A stretch of DNA of 64,000 nt from Comamonadaceae bacterium UBA2121 (GCA_002331385.1 DCYB01000014.1:124001-188000); one strand, 5' to 3'. Numbered from the stretch's first letter, positions 55,782 to 64,000 are shown. Numbers and translations are program-made. The notes: generated from the letters alone by a model not told the origin.

Positions 55782-56169
55782 CAACGGGCTGGCTCTTGCT
55801 CATCGCCAACATGCCGCGCACGATGCGATACAGGAACCACAGGGAAATCAGGCCCCAGGCGATCCAGCCCGGAACGAGGAACAGCAGCCACAGCGGCGAC
55901 GTGACGACATACAACACCCCCGCCCAGATCACCGAGCGGATGCGCCACGAAAAATGGCTGGCCTGCCAGGTGCCCTCAGCATCGCTGCGCTTGACCAGAT
56001 CGATCACCAAGGCCACCAGCAGCAATGCGATACTGGGCTGTGCACTCGGGACGACCGCAGCCACGGCCACGATCAGGTGCAGAATGTAGCTCACCCAACC
56101 CACAGCCTTCAGATTGTCGGCCCGCTGGTTGGGTTCGATGTCGATGATGTCGTTGCGATTTCCGTTCAC
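55774..56169 (-). CDS. DUF4870-like membrane protein
   Basis: A 131-residue protein with three or four hydrophobic segments (about residues 24-42, 46-60, 80-100 and 101-118) matching the DUF4870/Tic20-like pattern in length and spacing. The function is unknown. It overlaps hisE by 4 bp at its start (ATGA) and the patatin gene by 8 bp at its end, so it is part of the his-tat transcript. Confidence 0.8.
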   Translation of the reverse strand: MNGNRNDIIDIEPNQRADNLKAVGWVSYILHLIVAVAAVVPSAQPSIALLLVALVIDLVKRSDAEGTWQASHFSWRIRSVIWAGVLYVVTSPLWLLFLVPGWIAWGLISLWFLYRIVRGMLAMSKSQPVDA

Positions 56170-56549
56170 GTCGATCCTCCTTCATCAAGAGCGCGCAGGT
56201 CGGCCTTACGCAAGGCTTTTTCCTCGATGCCGCTCAGACCTTCACGGCGCGCCAGTTCCTGCACCACATCGGCAGGTGTCAAACCATAGTACGACAGCGC
56301 CACCATGGAGTGGAACCACAGGTCGGCCACTTCATAGACCAGCTTGGACTTCTCCGCGCCATGGTCGATGTCCTTGGCCGCCATGACGACTTCCGTCGCC
56401 TCTTCGCCCACTTTTTTCAGAAAGGAATCAGGGCCCTTGGCAAGCAAGCGTGCCACGTAGCTCTTGTCCACGTCGCCGCCCTTGCGACTCTCGATCACGT
56501 TGGCCAGGCGGGCCAGCACGTCCACAGAATTCAACTCTTGGGTACTCAT
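56166..56549 (-). CDS. hisE: Phosphoribosyl-ATP pyrophosphatase
   Basis: The second step of histidine synthesis; a MazG-like all-alpha enzyme, 127 residues, with EEATEVVMAAKD and YEVADLWFHSMVALSYYGL. It is separate from hisI rather than fused, 24 bp downstream of it. Confidence 0.95.
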   Translation of the reverse strand: MSTQELNSVDVLARLANVIESRKGGDVDKSYVARLLAKGPDSFLKKVGEEATEVVMAAKDIDHGAEKSKLVYEVADLWFHSMVALSYYGLTPADVVQELARREGLSGIEEKALRKADLRALDEGGST

Positions 56550-56573
56550 GGTGTCGCTTGTTACTTTGCTACT

Positions 56574-56963
56574 TTATTTGTAGATGGACTCGGGATCTTT
56601 CAAGACCGGGTCCATGGCTATCCACTCGCCGTTCTTCAAAACACTATAGAAACAGCTATGACGCCCTGTATGACAGGCGATACCCGGCTCGTGGCCGGTT
56701 TGCGTCACTTTCAACAGGATCACATCGTTGTCACAATCGATGCGCAGTTCATGCACGGTCTGCACATGGCCGGACTCTTCGCCCTTGAACCACAGCTTGC
56801 CACGCGAGCGGCTGAAGTAGACCGCGCGGCCCAGTTCCGCCGTTTTGGCGAGCGCCTCGCGGTTCATCCACGCGAACATGAGCACATCGCCCGTCGCGGC
56901 TTCCTGCGCGATCGCGGGCACCAGCCCTTGCGCATCCCATTTCACTTGATCGAGCCAATTCAT
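56574..56963 (-). CDS. hisI: Phosphoribosyl-AMP cyclohydrolase
   Basis: The third step of histidine synthesis, a zinc enzyme of 129 residues. FAWMNREAL, SRSRGKLWFKGEESGH and the ligands in DCDNDVILLKV and CHTGRHSCFY are typical. The ATG at 56961-56963 begins the family sequence. Unlike the other his genes it is preceded by a 396-bp gap. Confidence 0.95.
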   Translation of the reverse strand: MNWLDQVKWDAQGLVPAIAQEAATGDVLMFAWMNREALAKTAELGRAVYFSRSRGKLWFKGEESGHVQTVHELRIDCDNDVILLKVTQTGHEPGIACHTGRHSCFYSVLKNGEWIAMDPVLKDPESIYK

Positions 56964-57359
56964 CCGCGTATTGTCCGCTATTCGGGCCGCGCCCGACGGG
57001 GCTGGTCGCGCAATCGCGCCCGGAGCATCGACTGGCGAAACCGTCTGACAGCACGCCGCCGTGCTGCGCTGGGGCACACGCCAGCCCCAGGCCCGACGCT
57101 ATACGCTTGGAGTCGTCTTTAGCGCCGGCCTGCACGCCAAGCTTTGATGCCATCGAATTGCAGTCCAGCACCTTCGCAACACCAAAGAACTCCGCCCTGT
57201 CGGTACAGTCTGCAGTCGGATTTCTGGTACCGGTCCACCTCCAGTAATAGACCGGAAAACCGCTGGATGGGGCCCGCACCTGAACAGAGCCGATCCCCAT
57301 CAACGAGTACGCAGCCTTTTGTTGGATGCAGCGCCGCAATGCGGCGCACGCCGTCGGAT
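56964..57359 (-). other. Unexplained 396-bp gap between hisF and hisI
   Basis: No complete gene is found. A minus-strand frame open across the whole interval contains a stretch that looks protein-like (about 57300 down to 57110, with PVYYWRWTG and ADCTDRAEFFGVAKVLDC), but it has no proper end before running into a shadow frame of hisI. It may be a gene remnant. The left part holds a 7-bp hairpin just after hisF. Confidence 0.5.
57331..57347 (-). terminator. Hairpin after hisF
   Basis: GCGCCGC and GCGGCGC form a perfect 7-bp stem with a 3-nt loop, 12 bp past the hisF stop. No T-run follows on the minus strand, so it may only slow transcription or stabilise the upstream message. Confidence 0.4.
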
Positions 57360-58139
57360 TTACAGCCGCACTGGAATGCCCCGCTCGCGCATGCGCTCCT
57401 TGGCTTGCTGCACGGTGTATTCGCCGTAGTGAAAAATGCTGGCCGCCAAAACCGCGTCCGCACCGCCCTGCTGCACGCCATCGGCCAGGTGGTCGAGATT
57501 GCCCACGCCGCCCGAGGCGATCACCGGCACGCTCACGGCGTCGGCCACGGCGCGTGTGAGCGCGAGGTCGAAGCCCGATTTGGTGCCGTCGCGGTCCATG
57601 CTGGTCAGCAGGATTTCGCCCGCGCCGCGCCGCGCCATCTCCGTGGCCCATTGCACGGCGTCCAGCCCCGTGTTCTTGCGCCCGCCGTGGCTGTAGACAT
57701 CCCAGCCTTCGCCGCGCTCGGCCAGATCGTCGCCCTGGCGGCGCTTGGCATCGATGGCGACGACGATGCATTGCGCGCCGTACTTGTCGCTGGCCGCGTT
57801 GATCACGTCGGGATTGGAGATGGCGGCCGAGTTGAAGCTGGTCTTGTCCGCACCGGCGTTCAGCAGGCGGCGCACGTCTTCGACAGTGCGCACTCCGCCG
57901 CCCACGGTCAGCGGAATGAACACCTGGCTGGCCACGGCCTCGATGATGGGCAGGATCAGGTCGCGGCCATCGCTGGTCGCGGTGATGTCGAGAAACGTGA
58001 GCTCATCCGCGCCTTGCGCGTTGTAGCGTGCGGCGATCTCGACCGGATCTCCGGCATCCCGCAGTTCGACGAAATTCACGCCTTTGACGACGCGGCCACC
58101 AGTGACGTCAAGGCAGGGGATGATGCGTTTTGCAAGCAC
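57360..58139 (-). CDS. hisF: Imidazole glycerol phosphate synthase, cyclase subunit
   Basis: The TIM-barrel subunit that, with HisH, makes IGP and AICAR. The 259 residues include catalytic Asp11 (IIPCLDV) and the second Asp in VVAIDAKR. The start is assigned to GTG at 58137-58139: GGGAGA lies 7 nt upstream and it yields the family N-terminus; the only earlier option is a TTG. Confidence 0.95.
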   Translation of the reverse strand: MLAKRIIPCLDVTGGRVVKGVNFVELRDAGDPVEIAARYNAQGADELTFLDITATSDGRDLILPIIEAVASQVFIPLTVGGGVRTVEDVRRLLNAGADKTSFNSAAISNPDVINAASDKYGAQCIVVAIDAKRRQGDDLAERGEGWDVYSHGGRKNTGLDAVQWATEMARRGAGEILLTSMDRDGTKSGFDLALTRAVADAVSVPVIASGGVGNLDHLADGVQQGGADAVLAASIFHYGEYTVQQAKERMRERGIPVRL

Positions 58140-58220
58140 GATGGGTTCTCCCAATCAAACAATAAATGCGGTTCGGCCAACGCGCCGGGCGCGTCCGCGC
58201 AAGTCCTTTTTTTTCTCTGA

Positions 58221-59090
58221 CTACGCCGTCAACTGCTGCCAGCCCGACCAGCATTGGCCGGGCGGCACCACCACGGGCTGGTCGATGCTGGCCGCTTCGA
58301 TGCACAGCATCTCGCGCCAGCCCTGTGGCGGCATGTCACGTAACTGCGCGCACAACGCCGCACCGGGGTTCCAGACGACGACATTGTCCCAACTGGCGCT
58401 GTGTTCGACCGTGACGATGTCCGCGCCCTGCCCGTCGCGCAGCCGCAGGGGCTGGGTCGCCGCGGCGAAAACACGATCCACTTCGCCCTCAAACGCCAAG
58501 GCACCCTGCTGCACGCCATGCACGTCGCGCACGGCGTCCCAGCAGGCCAGTCCGTCCAGGCCGTCGAGGTGCGCCTGCGTGATGTCTGGCACGCGCAAAT
58601 AGGTGTGCAGCGCGCCGGTAAAGCTCCATGGCGCAGCGCCGGTATTGCGCAGTTCCAGCGTGACACGCAGCGAGGCATGGCCCAGCAGCACGATCAAGCG
58701 CGCCTCGAACGCGTGCGGCCACACAGCGCGCGTGTGCTCATCGTCGCGCAGCACGAATGTGGCTTGGGCGCCTTCGCATACGTCGCTCACGCCCTCGCAT
58801 TGCCACGGAAGATGGCGCGCAAAACCGTGCTTGACCAGCGGCCCGCGCTGGTTGAATTGCGGAAAGCACACCGGCACGCCGCCGCGGATGGCCGCGTGCC
58901 CGTCCCAGACGGCGTCCGGGCTGAGGAACACACGCTCTTGCCCGTCCGCCGTAGTCCATGAAATGAGTTGCCCACCATGCAACGCGATGGTCGCACCGTC
59001 GCCCGCAGGCAGGGCGATCCGCACCACGTCCTGCCCGTTCAGGCGCTCACGTCGCAGCAGGCAGGGGGCGGTGCTGGAAGGCGCACTCAT
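58221..59090 (-). CDS. Hexose-6-phosphate mutarotase (YeaD-like)
   Basis: A 289-residue aldose-epimerase-fold enzyme, interconverting alpha and beta anomers of glucose-6-phosphate or related sugars. Family marks are GGQLISW, AIRGGVPVCFPQF, KHGFARHLPW, LHTYLRV and VVWNPGA. It overlaps the end of galE by 4 bp (ATGA), so the two sugar genes form a coupled pair inside the histidine operon. Confidence 0.9.
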   Translation of the reverse strand: MSAPSSTAPCLLRRERLNGQDVVRIALPAGDGATIALHGGQLISWTTADGQERVFLSPDAVWDGHAAIRGGVPVCFPQFNQRGPLVKHGFARHLPWQCEGVSDVCEGAQATFVLRDDEHTRAVWPHAFEARLIVLLGHASLRVTLELRNTGAAPWSFTGALHTYLRVPDITQAHLDGLDGLACWDAVRDVHGVQQGALAFEGEVDRVFAAATQPLRLRDGQGADIVTVEHSASWDNVVVWNPGAALCAQLRDMPPQGWREMLCIEAASIDQPVVVPPGQCWSGWQQLTA

Positions 59091-60097
59091 TGCACGCGCC
59101 GCGCTTCGCCGTTTTGCCAGCGCCAGACGTCGGCACACATCTGGTCGACGTTGCGTGCGGCTTTCCAGCCCAGCAATTGCGCCGCTCGCGCGGGATCGGC
59201 CCAATAGGCGGGCACGTCTCCGGGGCGCCGGTCAACGATGCGGTACGGCACCGACACACCGCTGGCGCGCTCGAATGCCTGCACCATCTCCAGCACGGAC
59301 ACGGGCGCTCCCGTGCCCAGATTCACCGTCAACAAACCCGCATGCCGCTGCAGATAGCGCAACGCGGCCACGTGGCCTTCGGCGAGGTCGCTGACGTGGA
59401 TGTAGTCGCGCACGCCCGTCCCATCCTTGGTCGGATAGTCGCCGCCGAAAACGCTCAATTCCTTGCGCACACCGGCCGCCACTTGTGCCACGAACGGCAT
59501 GAGGTTGTTGGGGATGTCCTGCGGATCTTCACCGATCAGGCCGCTCGGGTGCGCACCCACCGGATTGAAATAGCGCAGCCGCGCCAGCCGCCATTGACCC
59601 GGCTCGCTGTGGTCCAGATCGGCCATGACCTGCTCGGACATGAATTTGCTGTGACCATAGGGGTTCGTCGGCCGCGTGAGCGCGCCTTCGTGAATTGGCG
59701 ATTCCGGCGCGTCGCCGTAGACCGTGGCCGACGACGAGAACACCAGCGCGCGCACCCCTGTCTCGCGCATGGCAGACAGCAGGGTGATGGTGCCGCTGAC
59801 GTTGGTGTCGTAGTACTTCAGCGGATCGCGCACCGACTCGCCCACGGCTTTCAGTCCGGCGAAGTGGATGACCGCCGTGACGCCGTATTCGCGCAGCACG
59901 CGCGCCACCAGCGCGCCATCGCGCACATCGCCTTCGATGCATTGCGGCATCTGGCCCGTGATGCGCGCCAGACGCTCCAGCACCGAGGGCTTGCTATTGC
60001 TGAAGTTGTCGAGGATGACATATCGCATCCCCTGCTCGGCCAGCGCCGCACAGGTGTGCGAGCCAATGAAGCCAGCGCCGCCAGTGACGAGAATCAT
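59087..60097 (-). CDS. galE: UDP-glucose 4-epimerase
   Basis: It interconverts UDP-glucose and UDP-galactose for surface polysaccharides. The 336 residues have the NAD motif GGAGFIGSH at residues 6-14, SSSATVYG, and the catalytic YGHSK. Its ATG shares one base with the hisA stop (TGATG), which means tight translational coupling to a histidine gene. No other Leloir-pathway genes are nearby. Confidence 0.94.
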   Translation of the reverse strand: MILVTGGAGFIGSHTCAALAEQGMRYVILDNFSNSKPSVLERLARITGQMPQCIEGDVRDGALVARVLREYGVTAVIHFAGLKAVGESVRDPLKYYDTNVSGTITLLSAMRETGVRALVFSSSATVYGDAPESPIHEGALTRPTNPYGHSKFMSEQVMADLDHSEPGQWRLARLRYFNPVGAHPSGLIGEDPQDIPNNLMPFVAQVAAGVRKELSVFGGDYPTKDGTGVRDYIHVSDLAEGHVAALRYLQRHAGLLTVNLGTGAPVSVLEMVQAFERASGVSVPYRIVDRRPGDVPAYWADPARAAQLLGWKAARNVDQMCADVWRWQNGEARRVQ

Positions 60098-60837
60098 CAG
60101 GCGGTCAGCTCGTCCGCGCGGTCTTGCGCGGCGGCAAAATCCAGATCACCGGTGTAGATGGCGCGACCGCAGATCACGCCTTCGACGCCTTCGTCCTCGA
60201 CTTCGCAGAGCTTGACGATGTCGTCCATGCCCGCCAATCCGCCCGATGCGATCACGGGAATGGACAGCGACTGCGCCAGCTTCACCGTGGCGTCCACATT
60301 GATGCCGGAGAGCATGCCATCACGACCGATGTCGGTGTAGATGATGGACTCCACGCCCCAGTCTTCGTACTTCTTGGCCAGATCGACCACCTCGTGACCG
60401 GTGAGCTTGCTCCAGCCGTCCGTGGCGACCTTGCCGTCCTTGGCGTCCAGGCCAACGATGATGTGGCCGCCAAAGGCACTGCAGGCATCTTTGAGGAAGC
60501 CGGGGTTCTTCACCGCCGCCGTGCCGATGATGACGTAGCGCATCCCTGCATCGATGCAGCGCTCGATGGTGTCCAGATCGCGAATGCCGCCGCCCAGTTG
60601 CACCGGGATTTCGGAGCCGACTTCCTTCAGGATGGACTTGATCGCGGCCTTGTTCCTGGGCTGACCGGCAAACGCGCCGTTCAAATCGACCAGATGCAGG
60701 CGTCGCGCTCCGGCGTTCAGCCAGCGTCGCGCGATAGCAGCCGGGTCTTCACCAAAAATCGTGGATTGGTCCATATCGCCTTGTTTGAGGCGCACACATT
60801 GGCCGTCCTTGAGGTCGATGGCGGGGATGAGCAGCAT
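60097..60837 (-). CDS. hisA: ProFAR isomerase
   Basis: The fourth enzyme of histidine synthesis, a 246-residue TIM barrel. Catalytic Asp8 is in LLIPAIDLKDG and the second Asp is in YTDIGRDGM; the phosphate-binding loops (GGIRDLDTIE, ASGGLAGMDD) are clear. It lies 57 bp after hisH and overlaps galE by one base. Confidence 0.95.
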   Translation of the reverse strand: MLLIPAIDLKDGQCVRLKQGDMDQSTIFGEDPAAIARRWLNAGARRLHLVDLNGAFAGQPRNKAAIKSILKEVGSEIPVQLGGGIRDLDTIERCIDAGMRYVIIGTAAVKNPGFLKDACSAFGGHIIVGLDAKDGKVATDGWSKLTGHEVVDLAKKYEDWGVESIIYTDIGRDGMLSGINVDATVKLAQSLSIPVIASGGLAGMDDIVKLCEVEDEGVEGVICGRAIYTGDLDFAAAQDRADELTA

Positions 60838-60894
60838 GGTATTTCAGCAGGAGAGGGGCGAGTAAAAAAGGTCGGCCCAACCAGGGTTGAAGAT

Positions 60895-61563
60895 TCAGGG
60901 CTTCCAGTGAAGGAAGTTGCGAAACAACGCCAATCCGTGTCCGGAGCTTTTCTCCGGGTGGAATTGCGTTGCGAAAATATTATCGCGTGCGACGGCAGAT
61001 GCAAAGTATCCGCCGTAATCCGTCTCGCCGGAAACGTGCTTCAGAGCCTCCGGACGGGCATAGAAACTGTGCACAAAATAATAGTAGCTTTCGTCCGGAA
61101 TACCGCTCCACAGCGGGTGGACTGATCCCGCGTGCGCGGATTGGCGCACCCGGTTCCAGCCCATTTGCGGCACCTTGAAGCGGCTGCCATCGTCCTGTTT
61201 GCGCGCGGCGAGATCAAACTTGACCACTTTCCCCGGGATTAGCCCGAGTCCGGGCGTTTCGCCCTCTTCGCTGTGGTCCAGCAGCATCTGCATGCCCACG
61301 CACACGCCGAACAGGGGCTTGTTGGCCGCCGCCTCCAGAACGCTTTCCTGCAAGCCGGAATCGCGCAGTTCGCGCATGCAGTCGCGCATGGCACCTTGTC
61401 CGGGCAGCACGACACGCTCGGCCGCACGCACCTCTTCGGGGCGCGAGGTGACGATGACGTTCCAGCCACTGCCGTTGGATGCCGCCAGCACGGCCTGCGA
61501 GACCGAGCGCAGGTTGCCCATGCCATAGTCGACGACGGCGACGGTTCTAGTTTCACTGCTCAT
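60895..61563 (-). CDS. hisH: Imidazole glycerol phosphate synthase, glutaminase subunit
   Basis: A 222-residue class I glutamine amidotransferase that supplies ammonia to HisF. The nucleophile is in FGVCVGMQML and the His-Glu pair in TQFHPEKS; VVDYGMGNLRSV is the typical N-terminus. It starts 21 bp after hisB. Confidence 0.95.
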   Translation of the reverse strand: MSSETRTVAVVDYGMGNLRSVSQAVLAASNGSGWNVIVTSRPEEVRAAERVVLPGQGAMRDCMRELRDSGLQESVLEAAANKPLFGVCVGMQMLLDHSEEGETPGLGLIPGKVVKFDLAARKQDDGSRFKVPQMGWNRVRQSAHAGSVHPLWSGIPDESYYYFVHSFYARPEALKHVSGETDYGGYFASAVARDNIFATQFHPEKSSGHGLALFRNFLHWKP

Positions 61564-61584
61564 GATGTGCGGGGAAGCGGGTGA

Positions 61585-62220
61585 TTACAACGAGCCCTTG
61601 GTGGACGGGATCACGCCCGCATTGCGCGGATCGCGCTCCAGCGCATCGCGCAACGCGCGGGCGAACGCCTTGAACACCGTCTCGCACTGGTGGTGCGCGT
61701 TGATGCCCTTGAGGTTGTCGATGTGCAGCGTCGCCCCGGCGTGGTTCACGAAGCCCTGGAAGAACTCGTACGTGAGCTGGGTATCGAACGCGCCGATATT
61801 GCCCGCCGTGAACGGGATGTCCAGATGCAAGCCGGGGCGGCCGGAGAAGTCCACCACGACGCGCGAGAGCGCCTCGTCCAGCGGCACATAAGCGTGGCCG
61901 TAGCGGCGCAGGCCCTTCTTGTCGCCCACGGCGATGGCAAACGCCTGCCCCAGCGTGATGCCCACGTCCTCCACCGTGTGGTGGCCGTCGATGTGCAGGT
62001 CGCCGTCGCAGTCGATTTGCAGATCGATCAGGCCGTGGCGCGCGATCTGTTCGAGCATGTGGTCAAAGAAGCCGATGCCCGTGGCAATGCGCGATGCGCC
62101 GGTGCCGTCGAGGTTGATGCGCACCTTGATGCGCGTTTCAGCCGTATTGCGGGCGACTTCGGCCGTGCGATCGGCGTTGGCATCGACCGTTTTCGTGGAG
62201 GGAACAAGTGAGGATGTCAT
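61585..62220 (-). CDS. hisB: Imidazoleglycerol-phosphate dehydratase
   Basis: A 211-residue monofunctional dehydratase without the phosphatase domain found in enteric HisB. The manganese-binding repeats DGHHTVEDVGI and NAHHQCETVFKA are present. The ATG overlaps the hisC stop by 4 bp (ATGA). About 20 residues at the N-terminus are extra and variable. Confidence 0.95.
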   Translation of the reverse strand: MTSSLVPSTKTVDANADRTAEVARNTAETRIKVRINLDGTGASRIATGIGFFDHMLEQIARHGLIDLQIDCDGDLHIDGHHTVEDVGITLGQAFAIAVGDKKGLRRYGHAYVPLDEALSRVVVDFSGRPGLHLDIPFTAGNIGAFDTQLTYEFFQGFVNHAGATLHIDNLKGINAHHQCETVFKAFARALRDALERDPRNAGVIPSTKGSL

Positions 62221-63338
62221 AGTGAAGCCTGCAGCGCCGCCAGCATCTGGGCGTTGTCGGCAGCATTTCCGACGGTCAGACGCACGCAGTTGGCCAGCAA
62301 TGGATGCATTGTAGAAACGTTTTTGATCAGGACCTTGCGCGCCTTCATGCCCTCATACGCACGTGCGGCATCGGCCACACGGATGAGCACCATGTTGGCC
62401 TCGCTGTCCCACACCTGCAGCACGCCGGGCATGGCGCGCAACTGTTCGACGAGCGCCGTGCGCCCGGTGCGAATTTCCTGTGCCTGCGCGGCAAACACGT
62501 CCGTGTGTTCCAGCGCGAACAGCGCCGCCTCGCAGTTCAGCACGCTCACGTTGTAGGGCGGGCGCACCTTGTCGATTTCATTGACGATGGCTGCCGGGCC
62601 GATGAGGTAGCCAAGCCGCACGCCTGCCAGACCGAACTTGCTCAGCGTGCGCATCAGCAGCACGTGCGCATTGCGCTCTGGCTCGGCCCGCATGCGGGTG
62701 ATCCAGCTGCGGCTGGCGAACGGCTGGTACGCCTCGTCCATCACCACCAGACCACCCTGCTCGCCCACGGCGTCGATCACGCGCTGCACGCTGGCTTCGC
62801 TCCAGAGCGTGGCCGTTGGGTTGTTGGGATAGGCCAGATAGGTGATGGCGGGACGGTGCTCTGCAATCGCGGCCAGCATCGCGGCCTCGTCGAGTTCGAA
62901 ATCGGCAGTCAACGACACCGGCACAAAATCAAGCCCCTGCAACTGCGCACTCATCGGGTACATGACGAAGCCCGGCATGGGCGCGATCATGGTGGCGCGC
63001 TGTCCCTGCTGCGGCTGCGCCAGAGCCAGCGCGAGCAACGAAATGATTTCGTCCGAGCCATTGCCCAGCAAAATGGCTGCGTCCTTGGGCGCGCCCGCAT
63101 AGGCCAGCAGCGCGGCCTTCAGGTCGTCGAGCCGCGCGCCCGGATAGCGGTTGATCGGCAAACGCCCCAGACGCTCGCCCAACTGGCGCTGCAGCGCCTC
63201 GGGCAGGCTGAACGGGTTTTCCATCGCGTCCATCTTCAGATAGCCGACCGAATGCTGCACCACGTACGCGTGCATGGCGCGCACGTCGGAACGGATGCGG
63301 TCGATGGCTCGGGTCTGGGTGGATGGCTGTGTGGTCAT
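62217..63338 (-). CDS. hisC: Histidinol-phosphate aminotransferase
   Basis: A PLP enzyme of 373 residues. Visible are the LGNGSDEII loop, AYPNNPT, the DEAYQPF aspartate and the lysine in RTLSKFGLAGVRLGYL. The ATG at 63336-63338 matches the family; the frame is open another 149 codons upstream by chance. A PIN-domain gene lies 89 bp upstream where hisD would be expected. Confidence 0.95.
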   Translation of the reverse strand: MTTQPSTQTRAIDRIRSDVRAMHAYVVQHSVGYLKMDAMENPFSLPEALQRQLGERLGRLPINRYPGARLDDLKAALLAYAGAPKDAAILLGNGSDEIISLLALALAQPQQGQRATMIAPMPGFVMYPMSAQLQGLDFVPVSLTADFELDEAAMLAAIAEHRPAITYLAYPNNPTATLWSEASVQRVIDAVGEQGGLVVMDEAYQPFASRSWITRMRAEPERNAHVLLMRTLSKFGLAGVRLGYLIGPAAIVNEIDKVRPPYNVSVLNCEAALFALEHTDVFAAQAQEIRTGRTALVEQLRAMPGVLQVWDSEANMVLIRVADAARAYEGMKARKVLIKNVSTMHPLLANCVRLTVGNAADNAQMLAALQASL

Positions 63339-63427
63339 GATGAAAGCGGCTAGGTCGTCGTCAAATGGCGATGGCGTGGTGAATGAAAAGTGGTAAGAAA
63401 AAGGGCCGATGGCGAAGGGGGCAGGAA

Positions 63428-63868
63428 TCAGCTGGCAGCCCCGGCAGGCACTGGCGCATGCAATGGATGCACCATGGTCACGCCGCCAAACTGCGCGCCG
63501 TGCGGCAAGCTGAGCGTGAGCATCTGCTCGCAACCGCTGTGCTGCGCGCAGGCCACGGCAAGGCAGTCGCCAAACGCCAATTGGTGGCGCGCTTGCACGG
63601 CCCACGCCGTTTCCAGCGTGGCGGCATCGGTTTTCCACGGGTTCCAGGTCTGATAGCGGCGGATGGCGGCACGTGCATCGCCTTGCGACAGGGGCACGGG
63701 CGCAGTCGTCACGCGATCGTAGAACTCGCACAGCGCGTGACTGCCGGTGCGCCCGCAGCGGCTGCGCCAGAGCGCATCCAGCCAATCCAGCGTGGCGGCG
63801 TACAGCGCGGCATCGCCCACGTCTTCGGCGGCGATCAGCACGGAGGTATCGACAAACACCGGGTTCAT
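63428..63868 (-). CDS. PIN-domain protein (VapC-like toxin candidate)
   Basis: A 146-residue PIN-fold nuclease candidate. The first acidic residue is in FVDTSVLIAAED (Asp6), another in HALCEFYDRV, and FGDCLAVACAQHSGCEQMLT supplies the third. The family cuts RNA, most often as VapC toxins paired with an upstream antitoxin. Its ATG overlaps the stop of the preceding partial gene by 4 bp, the usual antitoxin-toxin coupling. Confidence 0.82.
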   Translation of the reverse strand: MNPVFVDTSVLIAAEDVGDAALYAATLDWLDALWRSRCGRTGSHALCEFYDRVTTAPVPLSQGDARAAIRRYQTWNPWKTDAATLETAWAVQARHQLAFGDCLAVACAQHSGCEQMLTLSLPHGAQFGGVTMVHPLHAPVPAGAAS

Positions 63869-64000
63869 GCGTCGGCGCCCCCTTGGGGTGTGCGCGTCAT
63901 GCGCGTCTTGCGCGGCGCAGCGCCACTCCCGTCGTTGCCTTGGGCATTCCAACTGCGCTCGTCCGTGCGCCAAGCGAGATAGGCGCGCTCGTAAGCGTCC
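63865..64000 (-). CDS. C-terminus of a gene upstream of the PIN gene (possible antitoxin)
   Basis: The last 45 codons of a minus-strand gene that begins beyond the right edge. The visible tail includes AYERAYLAWRTDERSWNAQG and a basic stretch APRKTRMTR. I cannot assign a family from this. An antitoxin is inferred only from the ATGA overlap with the PIN gene. Confidence 0.5.
   Translation of the reverse strand, partial: DAYERAYLAWRTDERSWNAQGNDGSGAAPRKTRMTRTPQGGADA

Noticed and set aside
57119..57481. A 120-codon minus-strand frame between hisF and hisI as a gene
   Set aside because: Its first part is a shadow of hisF and no start or ribosome site lies inside the gap; only a possible remnant is reported.

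Overview
The window is about 64 kb of bacterial chromosome, high in GC (roughly 60-65% by eye) and densely packed with genes. Protein sequences and gene order point to a betaproteobacterium of the order Burkholderiales, most likely family Comamonadaceae. Supporting signs are the hemA-prfA-prmC-grxD cluster, pilB-pilC-pilD-coaE-zapD-yacG, petA-petB-petC-sspA-sspB, secA-argJ-DUF815-mutT, and the his-hisE-HIT-tatABC run. Almost everything is ordinary core genome. I see no insertion sequence, prophage, CRISPR array or rRNA operon.

Layout, left to right. (1) 1-2.9 kb, minus strand: the start of a large FAD-linked oxidase that runs off the left edge, then serA. (2) 3.3-8.7 kb, plus strand: a glycerol-3-phosphate uptake operon ugpB-A-E-C, a small VOC-fold protein and ugpQ, with a possible Pho box upstream and a terminator-like hairpin between ugpB and ugpA. 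(3) 8.9-16.1 kb: an MscS-type channel, a siderophore-interacting reductase divergent from a MarR regulator with two palindromic operators between them, an N-formylglutamate amidohydrolase, a Bug-type binding protein divergent from a LysR regulator, and a small membrane protein. (4) 16.2-29.6 kb: housekeeping genes for tetrapyrrole and translation (hemA, prfA, prmC, grxD, proS, rplU, rpmA, obgE), rppH, proB, ispB, a CNNM/HlyC transporter, a lytic transglycosylase and tRNA-Pro(CGG).

(5) 29.7-36.7 kb: an orphan GntR/UTRA regulator, a 560-bp gene-free stretch with a six-copy 13-bp tandem repeat, then pilB-pilC-pilD-coaE-zapD-yacG. (6) 36.8-42.9 kb, mostly minus strand: mutT, a DUF815 ATPase, argJ and secA, with dciA divergent from secA. 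(7) 43-49.2 kb: a zinc alcohol dehydrogenase, tRNA-Thr(TGT), sspB, sspA and the cytochrome bc1 operon petA-petB-petC, with mscL divergent. (8) 49.3-52.4 kb: pdxA, a NIF3/DUF34 protein and a DegS-like serine protease. (9) 52.5-64 kb, all minus strand: one long co-directional block, in transcription order an antitoxin-like fragment, a PIN toxin-like gene, hisC, hisB, hisH, hisA, galE, a hexose-6-phosphate mutarotase, hisF, a 396-bp unexplained gap, hisI, hisE, a DUF4870 protein, a patatin, a HIT protein, tatA, tatB and tatC.

I do not find a clearly new multi-gene system. The points most worth a second look are the 13-bp repeat array before pilB, the double MarR operator, the probable leaderless start of hemA, the foreign-looking genes inside the histidine operon (PIN pair, galE plus mutarotase, and the hisF-hisI gap), and the cytochrome b Qo motif reading PVWY instead of PEWY.
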